Under the pieces are notes generated by a model, which was not told where the DNA came from, did not search any database, and saw only the letters and a list, made by a program, of their open reading frames with translations. From Sycobia sp. Sy_11 (lineage: Eukaryota; Arthropoda; Insecta; Hymenoptera; Epichrysomallidae), in NCBI GenBank assembly GCA_018907035.1, contig JACCIC010000211.1, positions 316,001 through 380,000 of the forward strand: 64,000 nucleotides of DNA, in the 5' to 3' direction. A program made the position numbers and the translations under genes. Positions 22,995 through 33,351 of this stretch are shown in pieces (the first letter of the stretch is position 1; each line of letters starts with the position of its first letter).

Positions 22995-23730
22995 ATCGTG
23001 GAGTTCGGCGGCAGGAGAGAGGGGGTTGAGGTCAGTCTATTCCCGAGCACTCTCTGTCTCTCTCTTTCTCTCTTTGCGGAAAGATTCGATCAGCGATTAG
23101 GTTATCGACGTGTCGGGACAAGTTCTCGGAAAGATAGAATCTTACATATACACATCGGTGAGAGGGAGGGGAGAAATTAAGACGTTATAGCGATTCGTCA
23201 CTACAGCGGCTGGAACGTTGTTGTGCTCGCCTTTCGACATTTTTTTTTATTATATAATGTAAATCGTTTTGGATTCCAACGCTAATATACTTTAATTTAT
23301 ATATATCCTTTTCTGCAAAGCACGATTTAGTTGTTTTTTTTCTTCGCTCCGTTCGCGAGCACGAACCAATATTCCATTAGCCGCATCGTGGCATCACGGA
23401 ACAGGGCAAAAAAAAAGAACAAAACAAACCAAAAAGCACAAAAAAAAAAGAAAGCGAGCCGTCCGTGCCGCGACGCATACCAAATGCTCCTTGGGTGGGT
23501 GCAGGGACGGGCTTGAGGTCCGGGAAATTTCGTGCCGCCCCCGTCCGGGAACGAGAGAGCCCGGCCGAAAAGTCGGATTAGCGCGCTACGCCGTACAGCG
23601 GGCGAAATGTTAATGCTGTGGATTAAACTATCATTATGTCTCTGTGTGGCGCGCGGGTCAGACTTCCGTAGGCGAGGGCGAACGTACGGGCGAAAAGCGC
23701 CGATTTATATTGCAGACTTCTGAGCACATT
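22995..23730. other. CpG-rich patch with A-rich segments
   Basis: Contains an A-rich run at 23408-23453 and a possible signal-like frame at 23607-23667. Otherwise no gene signal. Confidence 0.45.
23607..23667 (+). CDS. signal-like N-terminal exon candidate (weak)
   Basis: ATG at 23607 gives MLMLWIKLSLCLCVARGSDF followed in phase 1 by GTAGGC (GT at 23668). The sequence has a short hydrophobic stretch at residues 1-14 then a polar segment, as in a signal peptide. The donor is mediocre and the island is short. It could easily be chance in a CpG-rich patch. Confidence 0.12.
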
Positions 23731-25060
23731 TTAGATCGTCGGAAACTAGAAAAGGAAAAGCAGTTTGTTTTCTGTTCTGCTGTTTATCTGATTATTTACT
23801 TATAATATATTTGTAGAATTACCAAAACTGTATAAAACGACAAGTAATGCATAATTTATCTATAAATGATTTATTTTTATTTAAGACACATGGGAGCCGA
23901 AATAAAAATCATAACAGAATAGTTGATGAAAAAATATGAAAGAACAATTAAAAAAATTGTCGTATATTGATCCGCTGAGTCCGAGTATCTCATCCACTCA
24001 CCCATGCACTTCCAAGGTCTAATAGCCTTGTCTTTTTTTTTAAATACGCGCATATAATTATAATGAATTGATGTGGCGAACTTCTCAAATCGAAATGACA
24101 AACTGCAAAGGAATCTTTTTGGAGAAGCTCATGAATACATCTCTCCCCCTCTCACCCTCCCCCTCCCCCCTCTCTCTCTCTCTCTCTCTTTCTCTATTTC
24201 TCACTCTCACTGTCTTCTGTTACTTATAAGATAACATCTAAAGATTTTCTGTGGTTTTATAGACTCATTTGTTCAGAAAATATGCATTCACAGAATATAG
24301 ATTGGCATTTCGGTTATTCATACATCTGTTGTTAATTATTTTTAATATAAATCGATTATTAACCGAGTTCGATTCTGGAATTTTTCAATTTATATTATGT
24401 CGTATTTGAAACGAAGGTTGGTTGAGAAAATGTATGAACCCAATTCATCGATATTGGTTATAATCTATATATAATAATTTAAATGGCAAAAAAGATAAAA
24501 CCAAAATCATTTTAGTAAAATACCATCTTTATATTTATTTATTTTATTTTATTGACTTACGTGTGCCACAGCACGAGTCGTCGTTGATCTTTTTAATCTA
24601 ATCATCGATGTAATCTTCATCGGTATATTAATTATCTATGCCAGGTGTTCTTGATATTGAAATAAGTTTCAATCGATAGATTTAAATCTCTACAGCATGC
24701 CGAATTAAATTTTTCAGCTACAGCAACGTCGTCGTAATAATGGCGCACGTGTTATTTGTCATACTAATTCTAGTCTCTGTCTTTTTCCAGAAAATCGGTA
24801 CCTTTGAATTCAATTTAGTTCACTCGCACGGATAGAAATAAATGTATTACTATTAAATTGTTTAAGAAACTATCTATAAACGAACAATTGCATAATACAT
24901 GTCGATTTTATTTTCAGTCATTTGAGTATACTTAGAATGGTCAGGATCATCTAGATCCTTCTAGGCTCACGATAGTCGATTTCCAAGCAAGCCAATTTTC
25001 CCCTCCATTGTTAAGGCGACATTAACGAAAATATAGCAGTCAAGGTTGAGGTACTCCAAT
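23731..25060. other. AT-rich stretch
   Basis: AT-rich with a pyrimidine-rich segment at 24140-24220. The 31-codon frame at 24740-24835 is the only item of note. Confidence 0.5.
24740..24835 (+). CDS. 31-codon ORF with signal or membrane-like core (weak)
   Basis: ATG in a fair Kozak context (ATAATGG) opens MAHVLFVILILVSVFFQKIG, then TFEFNLVHSHG and a stop. Residues 4-16 are almost wholly hydrophobic, so the product would be a short secreted or single-span peptide. The same bases also form an excellent 3' splice site: a TACTAAT branch-point motif, then CTAGTCTCTGTCTTTTTCCAG (AG at 24789-24790). The pyrimidine tract that makes the splice site also makes the hydrophobic codons, so the two readings compete. 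No homologue recognised. Confidence 0.2.
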   Translation: MAHVLFVILILVSVFFQKIGTFEFNLVHSHG

Positions 25061-26374
25061 ATTCCTCGCGGCTAATTCATAATCATTCGCCGGGAAATAA
25101 AGCGAGCGTCGATTTTAACCTGCCTGCGTCTAGTCGCCTCGTAAAAGCGCAGCGATATTGCTCGCCGTGTCCACGGTCGGGGCTGCGAAAAATCCCCGGC
25201 AAAAAACGACAGAGAGCCGATGAAAAATTTATCAGGGCGAGCGGCTCGTCCCCGGACGTGTCTTCCAGCGAATTCGGACCGACCGATAAAGCTTCGATCC
25301 ATCCAGCGCTTCGTCCGTCACACGAGCAAAATGGGCGATATTGGATGAGGTCGGGCTCATTGGTTGCGCTGCTCAACCACGTCGAATGCGCGCGTATTCA
25401 TTATCGGAGACTGCGACCCAAAACTGTGGCGTGTCAAGATAAACCGCGGAACAATGAGGTATGATTTATAACGGGCCGTGCTGGGCTGTCGTAAATCTGA
25501 AGCCCGCATTTCGGCCCATAAACTCGTATATGAATTTAGGCGCGAATTGAGGCGAGTTCGAACTCCCGCGGCACGAATGCGGGATGGTGTAAGATCTCGC
25601 GCGATCCCTGATTCCGTTCTGCAATAAAATTAGTATATATATATATGTTTTTAGAACGTAATTTTATAATATCAAAGCTATTTGCAGGAATTAATTATAC
25701 TACAAGTCGGCGAGTTGTAATGCCGTTGTATGTTGTAAGGAAGCCTTGATGTTCGGTGCTGTAGGGTCGGTAGAGAAATGATCGACGTTCGCATGATTTA
25801 TTCGCATAAACTTGTTTCTTTTCTATCCTCCCATCCCTTACGAAAAAAAAAATTTTCTATATAGGGAGAGACATGCGTACCAAAGGAGTTTTTATCACAA
25901 AAAAAAGAAAGAGCAAAAAAGTCATGCTAAAAATCATTTTTAAAAACTGGAATTTTAAAAACTGGAAACTAATCAAACGTCGATTTCAAACTTTTCCAAT
26001 CCGCTAATATACAAAATTGAAGATCTTAATCGCTCAAGCTACAGCCAAGCATTTATTAAAAAAAAAAAAAACCCAAATAACTTCGTACAAATGTACGAAC
26101 TAATGAAGCCTCTCCTCCTCCCTTTACTCCCTCAGCTCGCCGCCCCGTGTCAAAGTAAAGAAAACAAAAGGGAGCGGGACAGGCGGAGTAAAAAAAAAAG
26201 TCGTTACATCGATGGAACCGACGTTATTTTAATTAAAGCATACCGCGGCTCCCAGAGATAAAGATCAGAGGAAGGGTGATGGGGGGGGGGACATTCGCCG
26301 CATCATTATATGACTAACAACGTAATCAAACATCTACGTTGCTTCGGTGCTCGCTAGCTCGCCGCCAGCAGGCC

Positions 26375-26376
<2 letters not shown>
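25061..26376. other. CpG-rich patch, then mixed sequence
   Basis: 25060-25620 is CpG-rich without a convincing frame. 25640-26080 is A-rich. 26281-26290 is a run of ten G. Confidence 0.5.

Positions 26377-26447
<71 letters not shown>
26377..26447. repeat. (TA)35 microsatellite
   Basis: 71 bases uninterrupted, the longest perfect TA array in the window. Confidence 0.97.
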
Positions 26448-26450
<3 letters not shown>

Positions 26451-26800
26451 CACACGGACGCGGTCACGACTGCACGCGCGCGGATTCGCGTATATACGAT
26501 GCGTATGGGCGGGAGAGGCGCATCGTGACCTCTCCTCTCCCCGATGCTCGATGGTGGCCGATGTATCCGCTACCGAGCGAGGGCGACTCGGGCCAAAAGG
26601 AGCGGGAGGGATGGAGGGAGGAGGGAAAAAATCGCGTAATTAATAAGAACAGTGAAACTGGGAATATGTGTGTGTGTATGTGTGTGTGTTTAGCGGCACA
26701 ACTAATACGTATATATTTAGTATAGATACGCTTATATGTTCTCCGGTCGAAGGAAAACAATTACTGTCGCTGATGGCTTATGCCTCTGATCCCATCTGTC

Positions 26801-26818
26801 TTTCTCTCTCTTTCATTC

Positions 26819-26859
<41 letters not shown>
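26801..26859. repeat. CT/GA mirror array forming an inverted repeat
   Basis: TTTCTCTCTCTTTCATTCGC runs straight into an uninterrupted GA array at 26821-26859, so the strand can fold back on itself. Confidence 0.85.
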
Positions 26860-26861
<2 letters not shown>

Positions 26862-27132
26862 GTGAGTGGGGATCACAGACAGGAAGAGCGCAGAGAAAAG
26901 AGACAATGCGCGATGGCGGCGCGAACGCGATGCGCTGCGCAATCTTGGCCCCCAGACACCGGGACGAGCGTCTGTTTACAGGGCCGCGATGATTCAATTA
27001 GGATTAATTAAGTTCTTTTAACGGCTTAATTGCCGTGCCATTTTATCACGGGCCCCGGAGGCGCGTCCGTCGGCTGCAAATTGGAGACGTACTATCATGC
27101 CGTTTTCTCTCTGTATCTCTCTTCTTTCTCAC
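26860..27132. promoter_or_regulatory. candidate regulatory patch with homeodomain-type sites
   Basis: CpG-rich sequence with a dense cluster of AATTA motifs: CAATTAGGATTAATTAAG at 26995-27012, CTTAATTG at 27025-27032 and TTTTATCACG near 27041-27050. GGATTA is an Otx/Bicoid-type (K50) core and TTTTAT is a caudal or posterior Hox-type core. Such clusters are typical of developmental enhancers, but short AT-rich motifs are also frequent by chance. Confidence 0.3.
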
Positions 27133-27215
27133 TCTCACTCTCTCTCCCTCTCTCTTCCTCCCTCTCTCTCTCTCTCTCTTTCGTGAGAGAGAGGGAGAGA
27201 GAGAGAGAGAGAGGG
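27133..27215. repeat. CT-to-GA palindromic array
   Basis: An imperfect CT tract (27133-27180) meets CGTGAG and continues as an imperfect GA tract to about 27215. It is self-complementary over about 35 bases per arm. Confidence 0.85.
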
Positions 27216-27349
27216 CGAGGGGAAGTGCGGAGTTCCGTGAGTACCGGACACGAAATGAAGCTCAGTCCATGTACTTAGTATATTGTGTCTTGTATACGAC
27301 GTGTGATACATAATTGTTGTTCGCATTGTGCCTACAAGTCGATGAAGGG

Positions 27350-27361
<12 letters not shown>

Positions 27362-27402
<41 letters not shown>
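27362..27402. repeat. (TA)n microsatellite
   Basis: 41 bases, preceded by GTATAT units. Confidence 0.95.
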
Positions 27403-27409
<7 letters not shown>

Positions 27410-28010
27410 AATAATAGTATGGATATAAATAATTTTATACATATATATATAACATAATACATTTTTATAATAAACAGATCCTCGATCGAGAACATCTTCA
27501 TAAAACGTGATTATCTTTGATCCATATTCGTAGCCTAAAGTAACAGGTTTTTTATATACAATATATTATTATAATTCGTAATTAATAATAATAATTTACA
27601 AAAAAAGTAAAATAACAATTGCTGAATTACTAATGAATTCTATGAAAAGTATCATTAAAATCGTTAAAAATATCGTTTAATATTAATTAAGTATATCTTA
27701 TATCACAACGTATTTGATAGCCTATACATATGGTGGTAAGGTAGAGCAAGGTTGGTAAGAATAGAGCAATTTATCGATAGATTGTGTTTCATATTACCAG
27801 TTTTCTCAGGTACTTTACTTCATTGACGTCAGGTCATTTACTTCATTAACGTCATTTATGTGATACAAAGCTTATGGCATCCCTTCGCAACTGACTAATA
27901 ATTCATCGAATCTTGAATTAAAATTTATGTTAAATTCGCATATCAATAAGCGACAGTTCTCAGGCATTGAAATTGCCTTTCTGGAAAATATCCTGGACGC
28001 GTAATAAATT
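27403..28010. other. AT-rich non-coding stretch
   Basis: AT-rich. A short duplicated phrase (TTTACTTCATTGACGTCA and TTTACTTCATTAACGTCA, near 27817 and 27838) is 21 bases apart. Confidence 0.5.
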
Positions 28011-28095
28011 CCTACACCACGTCGAGAGAAACAATTCGATTCAAACGCTCGATAATTACGTCTCCGTTCGCTCTACCGATCCACCGCGCGCATGA

Positions 28096-28306
28096 CGCGG
28101 GAGTGGGGGAGGGCGGAGGCGACGACAGCCTTCGCAACTTAAGCCCGCGACCGTCCCAGGGAGAACTAACGCAAGCTCGGCGTACGGCCACGCGAAAACC
28201 CTTCGGAAGTTCGCGCGAAACGCTCGGTCTCTGGTCGAGGAGTCGTCCGGCGAAGGTTCGCGCCCTCGACCGGCGTGGTTTGCCGATGACGCGGAGGACG
28301 AGGAAG
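28096..28306 (+). CDS. exon candidate with strong donor (weak)
   Basis: An open frame of 70 codons runs from just after a TGA (28093-28095) to a strong donor (GAGGAAG|GTAAGGG, GT at 28307) and ends in phase 1. The second half reads like a real protein: SSAYGHAKTLRKFARNARSL, then VEESSGEGSRPRPAWFADDA, then EDEE. It has a basic segment followed by an acidic tail. No in-frame ATG exists, so it would need an acceptor upstream; AGs at 28130 and 28160 have only fair tracts. Other frames on both strands are also open because the patch is CpG-rich, so the case rests on the donor and residue mix. Confidence 0.2.
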
Positions 28307-28626
28307 GTAAGGGGTGGGGCGAGAAATCTTGAGCAGCGCGGCAAAGTAAAGGGGTTGGGGTAGGGGGATAGTCGGACTACGAATTCGGGCTACGAGTGGA
28401 ATTGAGTCGGGAGGATGGCGGGTGAAAGACATAATAGAGAGTCGGAGGGGAAGGGCTGTTCGAGCTGTTCGAACGATGCTACAGTATTCCGTGTATACAG
28501 CTCTCGTATATGCGTTCGACTTTTTTTATCCCGGAGCATCTGCGCATGTAACAAGTGCGGCAGCAGCGGTAGCTGTATCAGTAGCATAGCACTGTCTGCT
28601 TCGTTGAATCCCTCTTAGTACTTACC

Positions 28627-28630
<4 letters not shown>
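28307..28630. other. GC-rich stretch
   Basis: G-rich on the plus strand to about 28460, then mixed. A strong minus-strand donor shape (GTACG|GTAAGTACT) sits at 28626-28621 but is preceded on that strand only by a TA array. Confidence 0.4.

Positions 28631-28676
<46 letters not shown>
28631..28676. repeat. (TA)23 microsatellite
   Basis: 46 bases, uninterrupted. Confidence 0.95.
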
Positions 28677-28678
<2 letters not shown>

Positions 28679-28780
28679 AAAAGTACTGCGCTCTGTTCTA
28701 ACTCCAGAGGGGGGAGGCACTCGAAATACCGGGTTATACACCAAGTACACCTCGATGCAGCTTTGCTCTGCTCCTTGCAG

Positions 28781-28860
28781 GTCACCGATGGAAGAGATGG
28801 CCCGGAGAGAAGAAACAAACCGATGGCAAAGAGAGGACAAAGAGTCTTTAAGGGCTTTAG
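28781..28860 (+). CDS. 80-base internal exon candidate
   Basis: Starts right after a very good 3' splice site (CTTTGCTCTGCTCCTTGCAG, AG at 28779-28780) and ends at TTTAG|GTATAT. In the phase-1 frame it is open throughout: SPMEEMARREETNRWQREDK then ESLRAL, a highly charged, helix-forming 26-residue segment. The acceptor is among the best in the window; the donor is modest and merges into a TA-rich run. It could be a cassette exon of a plus-strand gene, or a chance acceptor in a purine-rich island. No family recognised. Confidence 0.25.
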
Positions 28861-28874
28861 GTATATATAATATA

Positions 28875-28880
<6 letters not shown>

Positions 28881-28922
<42 letters not shown>
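28881..28922. repeat. (TA)21 microsatellite
   Basis: 42 bases. Confidence 0.95.
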
Positions 28923-28925
<3 letters not shown>

Positions 28926-29183
28926 GAGAGTGAAGAAAGGGATGAACGTGAGAAAGAAAGCGAGAGAGCGGTGACGAATGGTTACGATATATCCGAGTGT
29001 GTATATAGAATCCCGAGGATTGAGACGATTCGCAAGTACACGCGCACACACACACTCAGGCACAAATATACACCTACTATATTGAAACGTCAAAATGTTT
29101 GTGTATAGCGAAAGGACAGAGCTCTCGGAAACGTAAGCGCTCTGATTGATTGTCGAGTGCGGACGGATCGTGCGTCTGTTTCA

Positions 29184-29188
<5 letters not shown>

Positions 29189-29235
<47 letters not shown>
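29189..29235. repeat. (TA)n microsatellite
   Basis: 47 bases. Confidence 0.95.
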
Positions 29236-29237
<2 letters not shown>

Positions 29238-29302
29238 TACGGCATTAGCCAGATAGAGATCGATATTCCTGTGCGCCTTGTATACGCTTTTCAGTCTTGA
29301 CA

Positions 29303-29305
<3 letters not shown>

Positions 29306-29358
<53 letters not shown>
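29306..29358. repeat. (TA)n microsatellite
   Basis: 53 bases, 70 bases from the previous array. Confidence 0.95.
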
Positions 29359-29359
<1 letters not shown>

Positions 29360-30369
29360 GCGCTTTATAATACAAATGTAAATCGATGGGGAGTGAATCC
29401 CGGAGAGCAAATAGAATTGTCAGAGGACGAATGAATGGAATAAAACCGCCTTGTCGTATGGATAAGGACTCGGCGTATACCGTGCTTACAGTTAAAAATG
29501 GGCCGATCGTCGAGCGCACTTCTTTATGAAAGTTTAACCGAGTAAAATTTTTATCGCTGCTTCGAATCGAAGTTGATGTGATTGATTCAAACATATAATC
29601 ATAGTGGATTGGTATAACAACTTCATAGTCATTATCGGTGATCTTAGATTCATATATATTCAATAGATGTTGTTCTTTAAGAAATATGTCATCTGCTCAA
29701 CATATAAAAATCGACCGGTATAAAAATCAAGGTGTAAAACTTAAATTTAATAATAATAAATAAACTGAAATTTTCAAGTTTATGGGTCTGTCAGTCACTG
29801 ATCAAAACTTATCCGAACTTATTCTAATTACGTTTTTTGTAAAGAATATTTACCCTAATTACCGGTTTATTGTCCGACCGCATTTTCTATCGTGTACACG
29901 TAAAATGGAATCCTAATTTTTCATTTATTTACCGTTAACTTATTCTTGCACTTATAAATTTCATCCGATTATTGATAACAAGACTATTTCATAAATATCA
30001 TTTCAAAACAAATCAATTTTAATACTCGCCTGACTGGGATTCGGTTAGGGAAGGAAAAGCCATAAAAATAAAAATTTACTTAACAGTAAAAAAAAGCTAC
30101 AAGTGCAATCAAATATAATGTAAACGTAGATATGTAAAAAAAAATTTTATACGTATTTATCGACGCGCCGCAAGGTGTCTTATTTCAGAAGTTATTTATT
30201 ATGCTCGTGGCCGACGCGAGCACCGGGGAGCGTCAACGAACGGACAATAGGCAACGTCGAGCCCATTGCGCATAAACTGCGCGCGGCTCTCCTTTTATGA
30301 ATCACAACGAGGCCTCCGTACCCGTTGATTATTATTAAGAGGAGGCAGTGTGCAGAACTGCTGAAGGAC

Positions 30370-30378
<9 letters not shown>

Positions 30379-30419
<41 letters not shown>
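30379..30419. repeat. (GA)n microsatellite
   Basis: 41 bases. Confidence 0.95.
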
Positions 30420-30421
<2 letters not shown>

Positions 30422-30766
30422 GGGAGAGAGAGAAATCAGGACGGGGAGTAGGAGGGCGAAAAAAGGAGAGGAAAGTTGTCATTACGCGCGCCTCGACGTG
30501 GCGCTGCTTGTAGGAGTTTGCACGCACCCACAAACAGAGGGACGCCCGCATCATGCATACATATATATATGTGTGTTTGTACGGTATGATGCTGGGATGA
30601 TGGAGTGGAAGGGGGGACAATGCAGCGCCGGGATGATCCGATGGATACTCAATGCGCGTCTGTATTATGTATTTATAAACTTTTCGAACGATCGCGATCA
30701 GGAAGTGGGGGGAGGGTTCTCTCGCGCTGAACGAGCTCTACCTTGTTATAAATAGTACAAAACACA

Positions 30767-30790
30767 CTCACACACACACACACACACACA
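30767..30790. repeat. (CA)12 microsatellite
   Basis: 24 bases, followed by TATATAAA and shortly after by a (CG) run at 30811-30822. Confidence 0.9.
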
Positions 30791-31262
30791 TATATAAACG
30801 CTCAGGCGTGCGCGCGCGCGCGGAAGAACGTAACGTACGGATGGAAATGAGGTAAGTTTTATGGGGATAAAAAGATGTGTAGAAAAGTTTGGATAGCGTG
30901 AACGCGTTGAGTGTATTACTGATTATTTTATATATTCGTTAATCCATACCCTGAATTAAGTAGAAACTTTATTTTCTAATTCCATGATTGATTCGCACAG
31001 TTGGGTATTTAGGGATATTGATTTTTTAAGGAAAGCCTTTTTTTCCTCACAATTACATGGGGAGAAAAGTAACCTATTAAGTAAACATATCAAATGTCAA
31101 AAATTTCAAAATGACAAAATCCTTTGTTTTAAACGAATTTAAAGTCGTAAATGAGACAAATATTTGAAAAAAATTTTCATTTTCAAGCAAAATAGTTGTT
31201 TTATTCGTATGTAAGGGTGAGTAAAATCAGGACAACTGCAGTACGTAAATCCTCATTCTAAA

Positions 31263-31664
31263 ATGTCACGTACAACAGGACAAATTAAGCATTTATATAT
31301 TATGTACACATTAATGTATCGCAGTGCCATTTATCCGTTATCTGCCCACGGACTCGCCCATGACCAAGACGTCGACATGAATATCACCTCGAGCCAGTAT
31401 CATCGAATGCGCAACATCGTTACGACGACGTTCAATTTGATTTCTCCGAATGCGATTGAACGTCTTGCTCGCATTCTGCCGGGTGTACACATATGGATCG
31501 TACGACTAATAAGGCCGTCGATCAAGACGGCACGACCGAGACTCTCGGGAGAAGGACGTTACGTGCGCGCACGGGCGCGATCGATCATTTACGCGAATGT
31601 TATCGCGAGGACAGTTTCCTTGTCCCATATAGATGTATATATATATGTGTGTGTATATATATAA
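31263..31664 (+). CDS. 133-codon ORF, unrecognised (weak)
   Basis: ATG at 31263. The first 115 or so codons are free of low-complexity sequence (for example NAIERLARILPGVHIWIVRL) before the frame runs into a VYIYVCVYI tail encoded by a TA/GT tract. The frame crosses from AT-rich into CpG-rich DNA without a stop, which is less expected by chance than an open frame inside a CpG patch. No domain, signal peptide or membrane segment is clear and no splice context was found. Confidence 0.15.
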   Translation: MSRTTGQIKHLYIMYTLMYRSAIYPLSAHGLAHDQDVDMNITSSQYHRMRNIVTTTFNLISPNAIERLARILPGVHIWIVRLIRPSIKTARPRLSGEGRYVRARARSIIYANVIARTVSLSHIDVYIYVCVYI

Positions 31665-31798
31665 GATAATTCCTTGGGTCAATAGTAGATCCGTATACGT
31701 AAATCCTTTGACGAATTTCCGAAGCCGAGTGGGTCGACGATCGTCGTGTGGGAAATCCGCGCAAAGCTGTCGGCATTATCAGAAACATACATACACAT

Positions 31799-31804
<6 letters not shown>

Positions 31805-31843
<39 letters not shown>
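31805..31843. repeat. (TA)n microsatellite
   Basis: 39 bases. Confidence 0.95.
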
Positions 31844-31844
<1 letters not shown>

Positions 31845-31982
31845 CACAGAGATAGTGGATAATGGATGCAGTAGATTGCAGTATTGAAATAATTGAGCGC
31901 GAGGGCCTGAGGGCCGAGAACGAAGTGGAGCGGCAAAGTGGGCGTAAGCGAGGCGGCAGCGAAAAGGCCAGCGTCTCTCGTA

Positions 31983-31989
<7 letters not shown>

Positions 31990-32014
<25 letters not shown>
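31990..32014. repeat. (CT)n microsatellite
   Basis: 25 bases, ending in GCAG. Confidence 0.9.
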
Positions 32015-32118
32015 GCAGGATTGTTTGTCTCTCATTGTGCCTCGTAAACGATTTTATTCGGCGCGCAGATTAGCCGCCGCCAGAATAAGCTGATGATGGC
32101 TCTCTTCTTTTGTTCGTG

Positions 32119-32122
<4 letters not shown>

Positions 32123-32159
<37 letters not shown>
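32123..32159. repeat. (CT)n microsatellite
   Basis: 37 bases. Confidence 0.95.
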
Positions 32160-32163
<4 letters not shown>

Positions 32164-32870
32164 ATTCGCCCCCGCCGTCATTCGCCCCGATTGCTCATTC
32201 AAAGGAGGGACCTATTAAGAGGGACACTTGCCCGGAGTACAAGTCCGTTAAATACGCGCCGCGTAACCGACGGCCATGAATATAATACATACTACATACG
32301 TGTGCATTATACGCCAAACAAGAGTCCTATGTATAGCCCACGTAGACGGCGCTTGGGCGAGCGATCGTAAAATGCGGGCGTGCCCGTGCGCTGACCCGCT
32401 GAATTCGCCTCTGGATACCGACGTCGCTTTTCGCGTATACACACGAACGATAGCGGGGCGGGGGCAGAAGACGAGTGAAAAATTCGCATACGATCGTCAG
32501 GCGCATGTATATATATATATATATATATATATTCATCATGTAACTCTTCCAACCATCCGCTCGACCTCTGTCTTCCTCGAGTATCCTGTAAAATTTTACA
32601 CGTTGTCGTACGCGCGCGCATTATCTTGGATTTATCAGGCTACGACGGGTCGTACCGCGATGCGCCCACGACCCCTCCCTCCGACCCCAGAGTATATTTA
32701 TCCGCACTGTATTCGGGATAGTATCTGTATCGATATTAAACGGTGGTCACCTGCAATGCCGTACAAATGCGTTTAGGCGAAATAGGGAAGCTCGTTGGAG
32801 TTGCGAGTGGGTGTATAGGGTGAGGGCCGAGGGCGGGCGGCGCATACGGTGCCGCGGAATCTGTTTCGAT

Positions 32871-33290
32871 TCGTAAATTTGAGAAAGGATTTATAGGGGT
32901 TTTTTTTTCCATAACAAAATTCAGGATATTTTAATAAATTTCGGAGGAGCTTAAAAAGGGCAGACATTGTGTCAATGACAAATTATTAGTATTCCTTGTT
33001 TTGGCAGCAATCAAAGATCTCCCATGGTGTTTCACGTGGAGCAGAAGAAGTAGTAACGGCCCGACTATTGATAAGCTCCAAGACCACTGAAGAGAAATAC
33101 ATTGTCCCTAATTTGCAATCATACTGTCGTTACAAAAGGTCTTCGAGCTCAAATTGAGAATCGGAATATTTCGTCATTTTTCAGGAGGGCATTTGGATCG
33201 AACAAATAAAGAAATAACTTAATTCTATTACTATTTCTTAGTAACTGCATTTCTTACTACGAGGATTCCACTGTATTTTAGCGACTTTTA
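32871..33290. other. AT-rich stretch
   Basis: Contains one open segment, 33008-33157, after an acceptor-like CCTTGTTTTGGCAG; see the findings. Otherwise plain. Confidence 0.4.
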
Positions 33291-33333
33291 CTTACCGCTC
33301 CCTCTGACTCTCCCTCATTTTCTCTCTCTTCTT

Positions 33334-33351
33334 CCCGCACCCCTCCCCCCC
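33334..33351 (-). other. G-quadruplex motif, minus strand
   Basis: Plus-strand CCCGCACCCCTCCCCCCC gives four G-runs of three or more on the minus strand with loops of 1-3. Confidence 0.4.

Larger units (their letters stand above)
28923..30170. other. mixed, then AT-rich non-coding stretch
   Basis: 28923-29520 is moderately GC-rich between TA arrays; 29520-30170 is AT-rich. No exon signal. Confidence 0.5.
30171..30880. other. CpG-rich patch
   Basis: Holds a GA array, a CA array and a (CG)n run. At 30841 an ATG GAA ATG AG runs into a strong donor (ATGAG|GTAAGTTTT, GT at 30852), with TATATAAA 50 bases upstream. This could be a very short first coding exon, but the TATA string belongs to the CA/TA microsatellite edge. 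Confidence 0.45.
31844..32870. other. CpG-rich patch
   Basis: Two CT arrays (31990-32014 and 32123-32159). The first ends in TCTCTGCAG, which looks like a 3' splice site but is simply array sequence. Frames of up to 166 codons are open on both strands with no recognisable product. Confidence 0.5.

Noticed and set aside
25555..25575. GAGTTCGAACTC, tRNA T-loop-like
   Set aside because: It is a simple palindrome; no cloverleaf can be built around it.
28621..28626. Minus-strand GTACG|GTAAGTACT donor
   Set aside because: The sequence that would be its exon is a TA array.
31985..32020. Apparently perfect acceptor (CT)nGCAG
   Set aside because: The pyrimidine tract is microsatellite, and the following frames close quickly or lack a donor.
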